A stretch of 30,908 nucleotides of DNA from JBHGAV01 sp041946685. GTDB lineage: Bacteria > Acidobacteriota > Terriglobia > Bryobacterales > Bryobacteraceae. Where the stretch lies: assembly GCA_041946685.1 (NCBI GenBank), contig JBHGAV010000051.1, forward strand, positions 1-30,908, written 5' to 3'. A program made the position numbers and the translations under genes. This document shows, one piece after another, positions 8,571 to 14,873 of this stretch. Numbering within the stretch: the first letter of the stretch is position 1; the number at the start of each line of letters is the position of its first letter. The notes beneath the pieces were generated by a model. That model saw only the letters and a program-made list of their open reading frames with translations, was not told the origin of the DNA and did no database searches.

Positions 8571-9053
8571 TCACGATCGCAGTGCGCATGCGAAAGCGGC
8601 ACGCTGATGGCAAGTCGTTGCGGGTCCCAGCAGCTCTGGGTCCTTGCTCGGGCTCTCGGCGGCGGGTGGGTGAGCGGCACAATTTCGCTACCGTTAGCCC
8701 AGAATCTAGGTGGTCGGTGGTCACCGGCAGCCTAGTCCTTCCAACGAGTTACGTGACCACCCGCAAGTCGTCTGGTTGTCACCTCATCCTGTCGACCCCA
8801 GCCGGTGCGGCTTTGGACTGATCCCGGCAAACGCCCTGGAGTTTGGCTGTGTGCATGGCACCCCTGGACCGTGCCCCGGCGCGTCCTGGTGGCCCATGCC
8901 GCGCCGACGGCCGCCAGGCCAACCTCCCTAGCCCAACGTGGGTCGGGGCGCCCCGTCGCGCGCCCCGTTCGCTTTCGCCTTCCCATCGCTTGAATCTTTG
9001 CCCGGTTTGCAGATTCCCCTTGAACGCGGGCCCGAGTGAAGCGCTCATCGTTC
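8571..9053. other. Stretch with no supportable gene
   Basis: These 483 bases have several open frames on both strands, but none shows a recognisable family, a ribosome binding site or consistent codon bias. The high GC content alone keeps frames open. It lies between the gene-tail remnants and the mobile-element genes and may hold the true left end of the island. Confidence 0.5.
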
Positions 9054-9332
9054 ATGCTGAAGAACGCCCAGACCACTCAGGCCAACCACAAGGAGCCGAT
9101 CCCGCTCCTGTTCAACAAGAGCCTCGACCAGATGCGCTCAGTTGGGGCGCGCGGTGGCCGAGCCCGTGGCCGCAACCTTCGGGCACGGCGGCGCGGGTGC
9201 GGCCCAGCGCCACGTCCACCGATCCCGATCGCGCAGAACACCGAAAGCACCGCCGAGGCGATCTCGCTCCTGGACGCGCAGTTTCCTTGGCTGATCGGCG
9301 CGGAGCGGAAGGAGACCCGCAGCCGGGACTGA
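9054..9332 (+). CDS. Small Arg/Gly-rich hypothetical protein
   Basis: The 92-residue frame begins at an ATG at 9054 (a GTG at 9036 would add six residues); no clear Shine-Dalgarno is visible. It reads MLKNAQTTQANHKEPIPLLF, then a basic Gly-rich segment VGARGGRARGRNLRARR, and ends TAEAISLLDAQFPWLIGAE plus a short charged tail. The split into a basic nucleic-acid-binding-like half and a conserved-looking DAQFPWL helix suggests a real small protein. From memory, similar short ORFs occur near mobile DNA in Solibacter-like genomes, but I cannot confirm that here. It may be the leftmost island gene or a chromosomal relic. Confidence 0.5.
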   Translation: MLKNAQTTQANHKEPIPLLFNKSLDQMRSVGARGGRARGRNLRARRRGCGPAPRPPIPIAQNTESTAEAISLLDAQFPWLIGAERKETRSRD

Positions 9333-9443
9333 ACACAGAGACCAGCCCCCGGTCCGCCTTGAGGCCGCCTTCGCACCACGGTAGACCAGGACGTCCGAAG
9401 GGGAGGCCGCTGCCTGCGAAATGTCCCCGCGCGCCAAGGCGGC

Positions 9444-9466
9444 CATCTGGCGAAATTCGCCAGATG
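9444..9466. repeat. Perfect 23-bp palindrome
   Basis: CATCTGGCGAA, a single A, then TTCGCCAGATG: 11-bp arms match perfectly around base 9455. It has no T-tract, so it is not an intrinsic terminator. Size and symmetry suit a dimeric regulator or a recombination/replication protein. It lies about 70 bases before the iteron array. Confidence 0.75.
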
Positions 9467-9621
9467 GGATCCAGCTCGCAGGGATTACGGGTGATTCCGC
9501 CCAACGCCGTTGCTGGCTTCACGACTAGCCTCCGCATGTGTCAGAAATGTCAGTTATGAGATTTGGGAGAATCATAATCTGACACAGGGCAGCCCTTTTC
9601 AAATCAGTCGTTTAGCTGTCA

Positions 9622-9648
9622 AAATGTCGGATATGTCGGAAATGTCAG
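9622..9648 (+). repeat. Three tandem 9-bp iterons
   Basis: AAATGTCGG, ATATGTCGG and AAATGTCAG follow one another with no gaps, preceded by a partial copy (GCTGTCAA). The inverted counterpart is at 9749-9770, which reads on the minus strand as GTCAAAATGTCGG then AAATGTCAG, the same block with the middle unit missing. Confidence 0.8.
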
Positions 9649-9715
9649 ATAAAAACATAGGAGGGTCCTGGAGAATCGCAGACCCCCGCGTGCGGAGGCT
9701 GCGGAGTCTTGCTTA

Positions 9716-9747
9716 TTTTCCCCAGGCACCTCTTCCCCTGGAGAAAA
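9716..9747. repeat. Stem-loop between the inverted iteron blocks
   Basis: TTTTCCCCAGG (9716-9726) pairs with CCTGGAGAAAA (9737-9747) with one mismatch, leaving a 10-base loop. The 9-mer CCTGGAGAA is also repeated directly at 9667 and 9737, and TGCGGAG is repeated nine bases apart at 9691 and 9700. A structured, AT-flanked element inside an iteron field could be part of an origin. Confidence 0.6.
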
Positions 9748-9820
9748 CCTGACATTTCCGACATTTTGACGCTAATCCACTGAACTGAAACGAAAATGCT
9801 GTGTCAGTTTGCTCCAAGAA

Positions 9821-9863
9821 ACCTGACACAGACCTGACACAGACATCCCAAAACCTGACACAG
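9821..9863 (-). repeat. 11-bp iterons ACCTGACACAG, three copies
   Basis: Exact copies start at 9821, 9832 and 9853 (spacing 11 and 21, about one and two helical turns). Near-copies with one mismatch are at 9577-9587 (same orientation) and 9799-9809 (inverted). This regular phasing is typical of initiator-protein binding sites. Confidence 0.8.
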
Positions 9864-9901
9864 GACGGCGGCACTGGGGAGGGGAGCCAGCGTGGAGTGT
9901 T

Positions 9902-10456
9902 CTACGGGCGGCGTGGCTTCCGTCTGGCCAGCATCCCGTGCAGCACAGTGGCGCTGGTGATGCGGCTGGGCTCGGAGGAGGTCCCCTGCGTGTCGAAGAG
10001 TCGATTGAGGAAACGCGCCCTGGCCTCGGCCTCCAGTCTCTCGGCGGGGGTGGCCAGCAACCCTTGCCTGACCCAGAGGTCCGTCACGTACTCCGGGACG
10101 AACTGCCGGTAACGCTCCGGGATCTCCGCCTCGGGGTCGTCCAGGTAGAGCACTTCGGCACCTACAAGACCAACCACCTCCAGAGCTTCGCAAATCTCTC
10201 GGCCGTCGGCGTCCCTCCAGAGGGCGACTACCATCCGCTGCCCATTCTGAATCAGCCGGACGCCACGCAGGTTGAGCAGGTTAACGGCGCGGTCCAACAG
10301 CTCCAGCAGGGTTGGCTTGAAGCTCGCGATCCGGGTCTTTAGGTCCTCGGTCAGTACTCCGGCAGGGGCGGTGACTCGGAGTGTCCCGTCGGCCGCCTCG
10401 ATCTCGGCTCCGCACTCGCGAAGCTCGCGCAGAAGCTCCAATGCTAAGTTCAACAT
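9902..10456 (-). CDS. TubC N-terminal docking-domain-like protein, island replication partner
   Basis: The 184-residue protein begins MLNLALELLRELRECGAE, followed by a small alpha/beta segment LRVTAPAGVLTEDLKTRI and ASFKPTLLELL. This is the pattern of the TubC N-terminal docking domain, first known from NRPS/PKS docking but also seen in proteins beside primases on mobile DNA. The rest is acidic and unassigned. Its ATG overlaps the end of the primase-helicase gene (ATGTTGA), implying translational coupling and a joint role, perhaps docking the primase to a partner. The iteron array follows directly downstream. No NRPS gene is nearby, so a biosynthetic role is unlikely. Confidence 0.65.
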   Translation of the reverse strand: MLNLALELLRELRECGAEIEAADGTLRVTAPAGVLTEDLKTRIASFKPTLLELLDRAVNLLNLRGVRLIQNGQRMVVALWRDADGREICEALEVVGLVGAEVLYLDDPEAEIPERYRQFVPEYVTDLWVRQGLLATPAERLEAEARARFLNRLFDTQGTSSEPSRITSATVLHGMLARRKPRRP

Positions 10457-13209
10457 TCAAAGACATCCGGTTGGTTGGCGCTCCGGTCTTCGGCGGTTTC
10501 ATCTCGGTGGCGACTGCGGGTGGAGAGTGCATCGCTCAACAGATGAAGCACCGGGATCGAGGAGCCAAGAATCCGGCGCCGGACGGTAAGCGTTCCTCGG
10601 GTCAAGTCGACGGTCGCCAGCAGACCCTTTTCCTTCAGCCGCTTATTAAGGGTGGTGGGGCCAATCGGCAGGGGTTCGCCGGTGGCTCGGCCCATCTCCT
10701 GTGCCATACCGAAACTGGCGGTGGGTTCCAGGTAGAGGTTGGCGCCGTCGAGCCACCCGATGCACTTCCCTCGGCTCACCAGCCTTTCGCGATCGCCGGA
10801 GCCGACCACTTGCCACCCCCATTGACCGTTGCCGGCGGCAGCGCCCCCATCCAGGCCGGCGACATAGGCCTGGCCGGAGAGGATGGCCCCTCGCAGCAAC
10901 TCCAGGAAGCGCTCTGTGGGCTCGCTGGCCTCCTGCTGAAGCCGTTGCGCTCTGGCAACCCCGTTGAGCGCCTTCCAGCAACGCTCCCCAAGCGCCTGCT
11001 CCTCGCGGGCCGTGATCGCGCCCGCACTGATCCCGAACTCCAGGAACTTCTCGAAGCCCGCATAGAGATCGGCTACGATGCCCGGTGTCCGGGAGTGAGC
11101 GCGTGTGGCCAGCGACCGCAGTTCCAGCACACGGGCCTGGAGGGCGGTCTGCCACTGGTCGTACTTCCCGGCCAGCGACTGAACGAAGGCTCCCATCGTG
11201 CGGGAGTACTTCCCAGTGGCCGCCGCCACCTGGCACTCGGTGAGAACGTCGGTCCGGACTTCGCCCGGCGCAACTTCGACCATGAAGGTACGCCCTCGAA
11301 TGGACTGGCCGCGGGGCATGTCTTCGCCGGTAGCCAGGATCAGACCTCGTGGCGGTTTCGCCTCCCGCAGCCTGGCGTCGGACGACAAGCGTCCGCGACC
11401 CTGGTTGTTCCCGGCGGCTCGCAGTATGCGGTCGGCAGCCGCGTGGTAACGAGCAATATCCTGCACCCCGCCATGCGGGGCGAAGTCGTCGATGACCAGC
11501 AAAGTGTCCTTGGCGCTGAAGGCGAGCGACTCCAGCGCATTCCCGGTCGAGGCGAAGTTGCCGGGCAGATGGCGGGCGTTCATGGCTGCGCCGTAGTGCT
11601 GCTGCGCGAGAGCTGCCAGTTCACTCTTGAAGGCACCGGTCGGGCCGCCGAGCCACACCGTGAAGTCGCAGGACTTGAGGCAAGCTCGGCAGACGGCTGC
11701 CAGGACCGGGCAACTGATGTTATCGGGTGCAACCTCGAGTACCCCTAGGCTGACGCGTACACTCTCGACAAGTTCCTGTTGGGACTTGGGCAGTAGGAGG
11801 GAGTAGTGGGCCAGCGCACCAGCTAGCCGCACATCGACTTCCGGGACGGCGCCGCCCGCACCGATGGCGCCGTCTCCATGGAGGTAGAGATACTGATCAC
11901 CGATACGGCGCCAGCCCGTGTGGGTGTAAACGCGGCGCTCCTGGATGTGGTCTGAGAGACTCTGGATGGCCACGCGCGCCCACTCCTTCTGGTTGGGTTG
12001 GATGATCGCGGCCGCCCCCAGGTGTTCGATGGGCCACTCCATGGAGGTGAAGCGGTTGGCCGGGACCACAAAGGTGGAGACTCGGCCTTGAAGACCGGCT
12101 TCAATCTCGAACGAGCGCCTCACCTCTACACCGTCATCCTCCGCGATGTTGGCCATGATATGCGCCTGGAAGTTGGTCAGCGGTACGACCTCTTCAGAGC
12201 CGTCTTTGCCGCTCTTCAGCCGGATGATTCCTCCGGCTCTCTCACGATAGAAGTGAGCGTTCCCGACCGCCCCCTGTGGCTGGCGATCCCGACCGGCAAA
12301 CTCACGCCCTGTGGGGGAACCGCGGCTCCAGGAGCCGCGCTTCGGCGTTCCGAAGATGCCTCCGACTGTGGCGTCGATCTCGTTGTCGCTATACTCCTCT
12401 GGCTCGCCCTTGGTGTTGGTGGCCGGGGCGCAGGCTCGGAGCTGGCGCAGCGCCGTCCGAGCTTCCTCGACCGCGTATCCGTTGTCACGCATCTGGCAGG
12501 CCAGCCACGTCCCCGCATTATTGCGCCCAGTTCCAAGGCGGTCGACAGCCATTCGGATGAGTTCCTCCACGGTAGGTTTGCCAGACGCAGCCTCCGGCTC
12601 TCCTTGGGATCCGTGGCTTCGGGAGGCCGCATGGTCGGCGGACTGCGCCCACAGAAACTGCCGCAGATCTTGCGGGAGTTGCTCCCACGGATCAGGTTCG
12701 AAGGGGCGAAGGTGCTCGTAGGGCCCCTTCTGGTTGCGCCCCAGCACAACGGCATACCCGCCCTCACCCTTGATGTCGAGGCCAGGCCAACGTGCACCAT
12801 AGAGCTTCCCTGACTGCTCCGAGTTCAAGGTCTTCACTCGAAAGCCAGGATGCCGCACGTAGTAGTGGAAGCCCCCGGAGCCTGTACGAACGTGCGGCCG
12901 GAGGCCCCAACTCTCCAGCAGCCGTCGCCCCCTCTCGCCGTCGAAGTCGGTGGTGATCACGCCAGAGACCGCGCCTGAGACGATCGCCCAAGCGGGAGGT
13001 GCTCCGGCCACCCAGATGGCCAGCTCCCGCTCCGATGGGCGGCGCTGCTGGAAGGGTTTCCAGATAGCCTTCTGGAGACGCTGTCCGCTGCGGTTGACCC
13101 ACTCGAAGGCACCCGCGCGAATGAGGAGGCGCGTGTGGGGCCTCTTGTCGAGACCCACTGGGATCACACTGAAGCGGGCTGCCAGTTCCTGGATGGTGGG
13201 TGGGCTCAC
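10450..13209 (-). CDS. Prim-Pol / DUF927-like primase-helicase (island replication initiator)
   Basis: The 919-residue protein joins two replication modules. Residues 10-160 are an archaeo-eukaryotic-type bifunctional primase/polymerase: metal-binding TTDFDGERG (Asp88, Asp90), GGFHYYVRH (His115) and GLDIKGEGGYAVV. Residues about 320-740 look like a DUF927-type helicase, with EWPIEHLGAAAIIQPNQ, YTHTGWRR, Walker A GGPTGAFKSE (521-530) and Walker B DTLLVIDDF (568-576). Such fusions prime and unwind DNA at iteron origins of satellites and plasmids. The start is a GTG at 13209 with GGAGG seven bases upstream, overlapping the previous small gene's TGA as GTGA. The 3' end overlaps the TubC-like gene. 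It anchors the view that this island replicates itself. Confidence 0.85.
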   Translation of the reverse strand: MSPPTIQELAARFSVIPVGLDKRPHTRLLIRAGAFEWVNRSGQRLQKAIWKPFQQRRPSERELAIWVAGAPPAWAIVSGAVSGVITTDFDGERGRRLLESWGLRPHVRTGSGGFHYYVRHPGFRVKTLNSEQSGKLYGARWPGLDIKGEGGYAVVLGRNQKGPYEHLRPFEPDPWEQLPQDLRQFLWAQSADHAASRSHGSQGEPEAASGKPTVEELIRMAVDRLGTGRNNAGTWLACQMRDNGYAVEEARTALRQLRACAPATNTKGEPEEYSDNEIDATVGGIFGTPKRGSWSRGSPTGREFAGRDRQPQGAVGNAHFYRERAGGIIRLKSGKDGSEEVVPLTNFQAHIMANIAEDDGVEVRRSFEIEAGLQGRVSTFVVPANRFTSMEWPIEHLGAAAIIQPNQKEWARVAIQSLSDHIQERRVYTHTGWRRIGDQYLYLHGDGAIGAGGAVPEVDVRLAGALAHYSLLLPKSQQELVESVRVSLGVLEVAPDNISCPVLAAVCRACLKSCDFTVWLGGPTGAFKSELAALAQQHYGAAMNARHLPGNFASTGNALESLAFSAKDTLLVIDDFAPHGGVQDIARYHAAADRILRAAGNNQGRGRLSSDARLREAKPPRGLILATGEDMPRGQSIRGRTFMVEVAPGEVRTDVLTECQVAAATGKYSRTMGAFVQSLAGKYDQWQTALQARVLELRSLATRAHSRTPGIVADLYAGFEKFLEFGISAGAITAREEQALGERCWKALNGVARAQRLQQEASEPTERFLELLRGAILSGQAYVAGLDGGAAAGNGQWGWQVVGSGDRERLVSRGKCIGWLDGANLYLEPTASFGMAQEMGRATGEPLPIGPTTLNKRLKEKGLLATVDLTRGTLTVRRRILGSSIPVLHLLSDALSTRSRHRDETAEDRSANQPDVFEC

Positions 13210-13327
13210 GACGACACCTCCATGCGGATCACCACTCGGTCTCGGACCGTCGCGTCAAACCGGGTGTCGACGTCTCGGAGTCCGCGAGGGAGAAGTCCAG
13301 CATCACCCGAGGGAGTCTGTCATTCAT
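13206..13327 (-). pseudogene. Small island protein, apparently frameshifted
   Basis: An ATG at 13327 opens a 32-codon frame (MNDRLPRVMLDFSLADSE...) that stops at 13229. In a second frame the same DNA reads DVDTRFDATVRDRVVIRMEV and ends in a TGA that overlaps the primase GTG as GTGA, the expected operon arrangement. Joining the halves with one added base near 13280 gives about 40 codons, since 122 + 1 is divisible by three. The ATG also overlaps the reconstructed end of the excisionase-like gene. Function unknown. It could be a decayed gene or an assembly indel. Confidence 0.4.
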
Positions 13328-13345
13328 GGCATGCTCCCCGGGCTT

Positions 13346-13534
13346 TCACCGGCGACAACAACTCCGAGATGGAAACGCGGTAACACCGGCGCGGCCCCAG
13401 GCACGCAGCCGGCCCTCCCGGATCTGCTTCCAGACGGTGCGCTGCCGGATGCCTGTGATCTTCGACGCCTCCGGCACGCTCACGAGATCACTCGGGATCA
13501 TAGTCTTGACTTGCTTCAGGTACTTCGTTGGCAC
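13346..13534 (-). CDS. Excisionase/AlpA-type HTH protein, likely frameshifted at its end
   Basis: The 62-residue frame holds a MerR-like helix-turn-helix of the excisionase family: LVSVPEASKITGIRQRTVWK, then QIREGRLRAWGRAGV. It begins at a GTG at 13534 with AAGGAGG four bases upstream and overlaps the preceding gene by 19 bases. After GRAGV the frame turns to an unlikely Ser/Cys/Arg tail. One base added near 13378 restores a family-like end, YRVSISELLSPVKARGACHE, stopping at 13320, and the length then fits exactly. In satellite islands such proteins direct excision and regulate replication genes. If the frameshift is real, the DNA-binding helices survive but the wing is lost. Confidence 0.65.
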   Translation of the reverse strand: MPTKYLKQVKTMIPSDLVSVPEASKITGIRQRTVWKQIREGRLRAWGRAGVTAFPSRSCCRR

Positions 13535-13746
13535 ACAGCCTCCTTGGTGGGTGTGGAGTCAGGGCCAGAGGTCGATGCGGGAGTGGACCAGCGCTGTAGA
13601 GTGGCGAAGAACCCTGTTATGTTCTCCACCGAGACCCGCGCGTCCTCGAGCGTGAAGTGGCGCGAAGACCGCGCCTGCCAGAAACGCCTGGTCTCGTCGA
13701 GAAGCGCTGCACTCTGCTGGTCCACGGCGCGAACCTCCCGGCCCAA
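13516..13746 (-). CDS. Small hypothetical island protein
   Basis: The 76-residue product reads DQQSAALLDETRRFWQARSS, then FTLEDARVSVENITGFFATL and QRW, with a Ser/Thr/Pro-rich end. The helical, amphipathic middle looks like a genuine protein rather than a random frame, but I do not recognise a family. It ends inside the start of the excisionase-like gene, whose Shine-Dalgarno lies within this coding sequence, so the two are probably translated together. Confidence 0.55.
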   Translation of the reverse strand: MGREVRAVDQQSAALLDETRRFWQARSSRHFTLEDARVSVENITGFFATLQRWSTPASTSGPDSTPTKEAVCQRST

Positions 13747-13835
13747 CCGCGATCAGGCCTCGGCGTTCGCGCCGATGGCGTCGATCCAGACCTAAACAGC
13801 CGCCGCCCGCATTGACGCGGGTCGGATCCTGCCAG

Positions 13836-14045
13836 CTACTCCTTGGGAACCACGAAGCGGAACTTCTTGCCCGCCGTAATGATCACTTCCGTCGCTCCGG
13901 CCTTGCCGTCGGCCCCCGCGACCGTGATCTCGAAGTAGCCGTGGGCGATGCCGCTGCGGACCAGCGCCGCGAGCTTCTCCAGGACTTCCTCCACGGTATG
14001 GTGGCACCGGGAAGGGCTCTTCACGGTTGCATAGGCTCCGTGCAT
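13836..14045 (-). CDS. Small hypothetical protein, first gene of the minus-strand island operon
   Basis: The 69-residue protein reads CHHTVEEVLEKLAALVRSGI, then HGYFEITVAGADGKAGATEV and ends IITAGKKFRFVVPKE. A helix followed by three or four strands, ending in a basic AGKKFRFVVP motif, recalls a widespread family of short accessory proteins with an AGKSH.F.IP ending; that likeness is from memory. It starts at an ATG at 14045, 66 bases from the divergent regulator gene, and is probably controlled from the shared intergenic region. Confidence 0.6.
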   Translation of the reverse strand: MHGAYATVKSPSRCHHTVEEVLEKLAALVRSGIAHGYFEITVAGADGKAGATEVIITAGKKFRFVVPKE

Positions 14046-14111
14046 GTAGTACCCTGTATGTGTCCATCGTACATATCCGATGGATCAGATGTCAAGACCA
14101 TCTTGTGGATC
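14046..14111. promoter_or_regulatory. Divergent control region of the island with inverted repeats
   Basis: These 66 bases separate the minus-strand replication/excision arm from the plus-strand regulator-recombinase arm. An inverted repeat TCCATCG, 8 bases, CGATGGA lies at 14063-14084, and a second, TATGT, 9 bases, ACATA, overlaps it at 14057-14075. The region is AT-richer than its neighbours. I infer operators for the adjacent XRE-type regulator. Confidence 0.6.
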
Positions 14112-14873
14112 ATGCCCATGAAACGACATCGCAGCACCGACCCGCTGATCACCGCCGTCCGCAAACTCCGGGAGGGCTTGGGAGACACGCAGCAGGAGTT
14201 CGCCGACCGCCTCGGCTTGGCCATCGCCACCGTGGTCCGCTACGAGCACAACCGAACGCCACGGGGCAAGGCATTGGCCCGGCTGGAGCAAGCGGCCACC
14301 GCCAGCGGATTCGACCAGTGCGCCGCCCTGTTCCGCAACGCGCTCGTCGATGAGTTTGGAGCGCCACCCCCAAGCCCCAAGACGCGCACGATTCAATGCA
14401 GGAGCGACGATGAAATGGCGTTGGTGGATGCGCTCCTATATGTAGTTCGTCTGCAGGGCGCCCCAGCGTATGCCAAGGCAGCCCGTGCGGTTCGTCGCGC
14501 GCTCAGGCCAGTCCTGGAAGATCGCCGGCGGACAGCGGAAACAGACGAGGCTCTCGAAGCCCAGCGCAACGCCATCGTCCGGCTCCTGGAGAAGGGCCGG
14601 ACAGTCAAGGAAGTCGCGGAGATCTTCCGGACGACGGCGGTGACCATCGCGGAGGCCTTCTTCCGGAACGGCAGCCCGACGCTGGTGCAAGAGCGAATGC
14701 GCGAGGTGGTCGCCGTACTCCTGAAGGAGGGCTGGAGTATCAGTCGGATGGTAGGGGAGTTTGGCCACGGCGACGCCGAGGCTTTCCTGGCCTGCGCCAA
14801 TGACCTTGGGGACTACGGGGCGGTCAGAGAGTACGAGGACGACGAAGCCGCCAAGGGGAGCGGGAGTGCCTAA
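14112..14873 (+). CDS. XRE-family HTH regulator of the island
   Basis: Starting at ATG 14112 (a second ATG at 14118 is also possible) gives 253 residues. Residues about 12-60 form a Cro/CI-type helix-turn-helix: LREGLGDTQQEFADRLGLAI, then ATVVRYEHNR. The second half includes another HTH-like segment, LLEKGRTVKEVAEIFRTTAV, of the type seen in resolvase-like DNA-binding domains. A two-HTH regulator divergent from a replication/excision operon suggests a master repressor. The open frame extends upstream to 13812, but that part is antisense to another gene. Its end overlaps the recombinase GTG by 8 bases, so both are likely co-translated. Confidence 0.75.
   Translation: MPMKRHRSTDPLITAVRKLREGLGDTQQEFADRLGLAIATVVRYEHNRTPRGKALARLEQAATASGFDQCAALFRNALVDEFGAPPPSPKTRTIQCRSDDEMALVDALLYVVRLQGAPAYAKAARAVRRALRPVLEDRRRTAETDEALEAQRNAIVRLLEKGRTVKEVAEIFRTTAVTIAEAFFRNGSPTLVQERMREVVAVLLKEGWSISRMVGEFGHGDAEAFLACANDLGDYGAVREYEDDEAAKGSGSA

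Larger units (their letters stand above)
9535..9863. repeat. Iteron-like array, candidate replication origin of the island
   Basis: At least ten copies of a TGTCRG core lie here in both orientations. Plus orientation: 9539, 9548, 9625, 9634, 9643 and 9802, with TGTCAA at 9617. Minus orientation: 9579, 9749, 9758, 9823, 9834 and 9855. Two longer forms occur, a 9-bp unit and an 11-bp unit, listed separately. The bases around the repeats are richer in A and T than the neighbouring genes. The array sits just past the end of the replication operon (primase-helicase and its partner), where related satellite islands carry their origin. Origin function is inferred. Confidence 0.65.

Noticed and set aside
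8732..9076. Minus-strand frame with a resolvase-like GRRKRTGRATGRP segment
   Set aside because: Only a short basic stretch recalls recombinases; no catalytic motif or continuous homology could be seen.
9421..9525. 35-codon plus-strand ORF starting MSPRAKAAIWRNSPDG
   Set aside because: No ribosome binding site, and a third of it is the perfect palindrome; not supportable as a gene.
8843..9559. Long plus-strand open frame of 238 codons
   Set aside because: Pro/Arg/Gly-rich with no family resemblance; it overlaps a better small ORF, the palindrome and the first iterons, and looks like a GC-driven open frame.
9510..9752. 80-codon plus-strand ORF across the iterons
   Set aside because: Its repeated Met-Ser-Asp/Glu peptides are the 9-bp iterons translated; no ribosome binding site.
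10381..11748. 455-codon plus-strand open frame
   Set aside because: It is antisense to the primase-helicase, whose motifs are clear; no family marks on this strand.
13812..14111. N-terminal extension of the XRE regulator
   Set aside because: Antisense to the small 69-residue protein and through the divergent control region; the HTH domain starts after ATG 14112.
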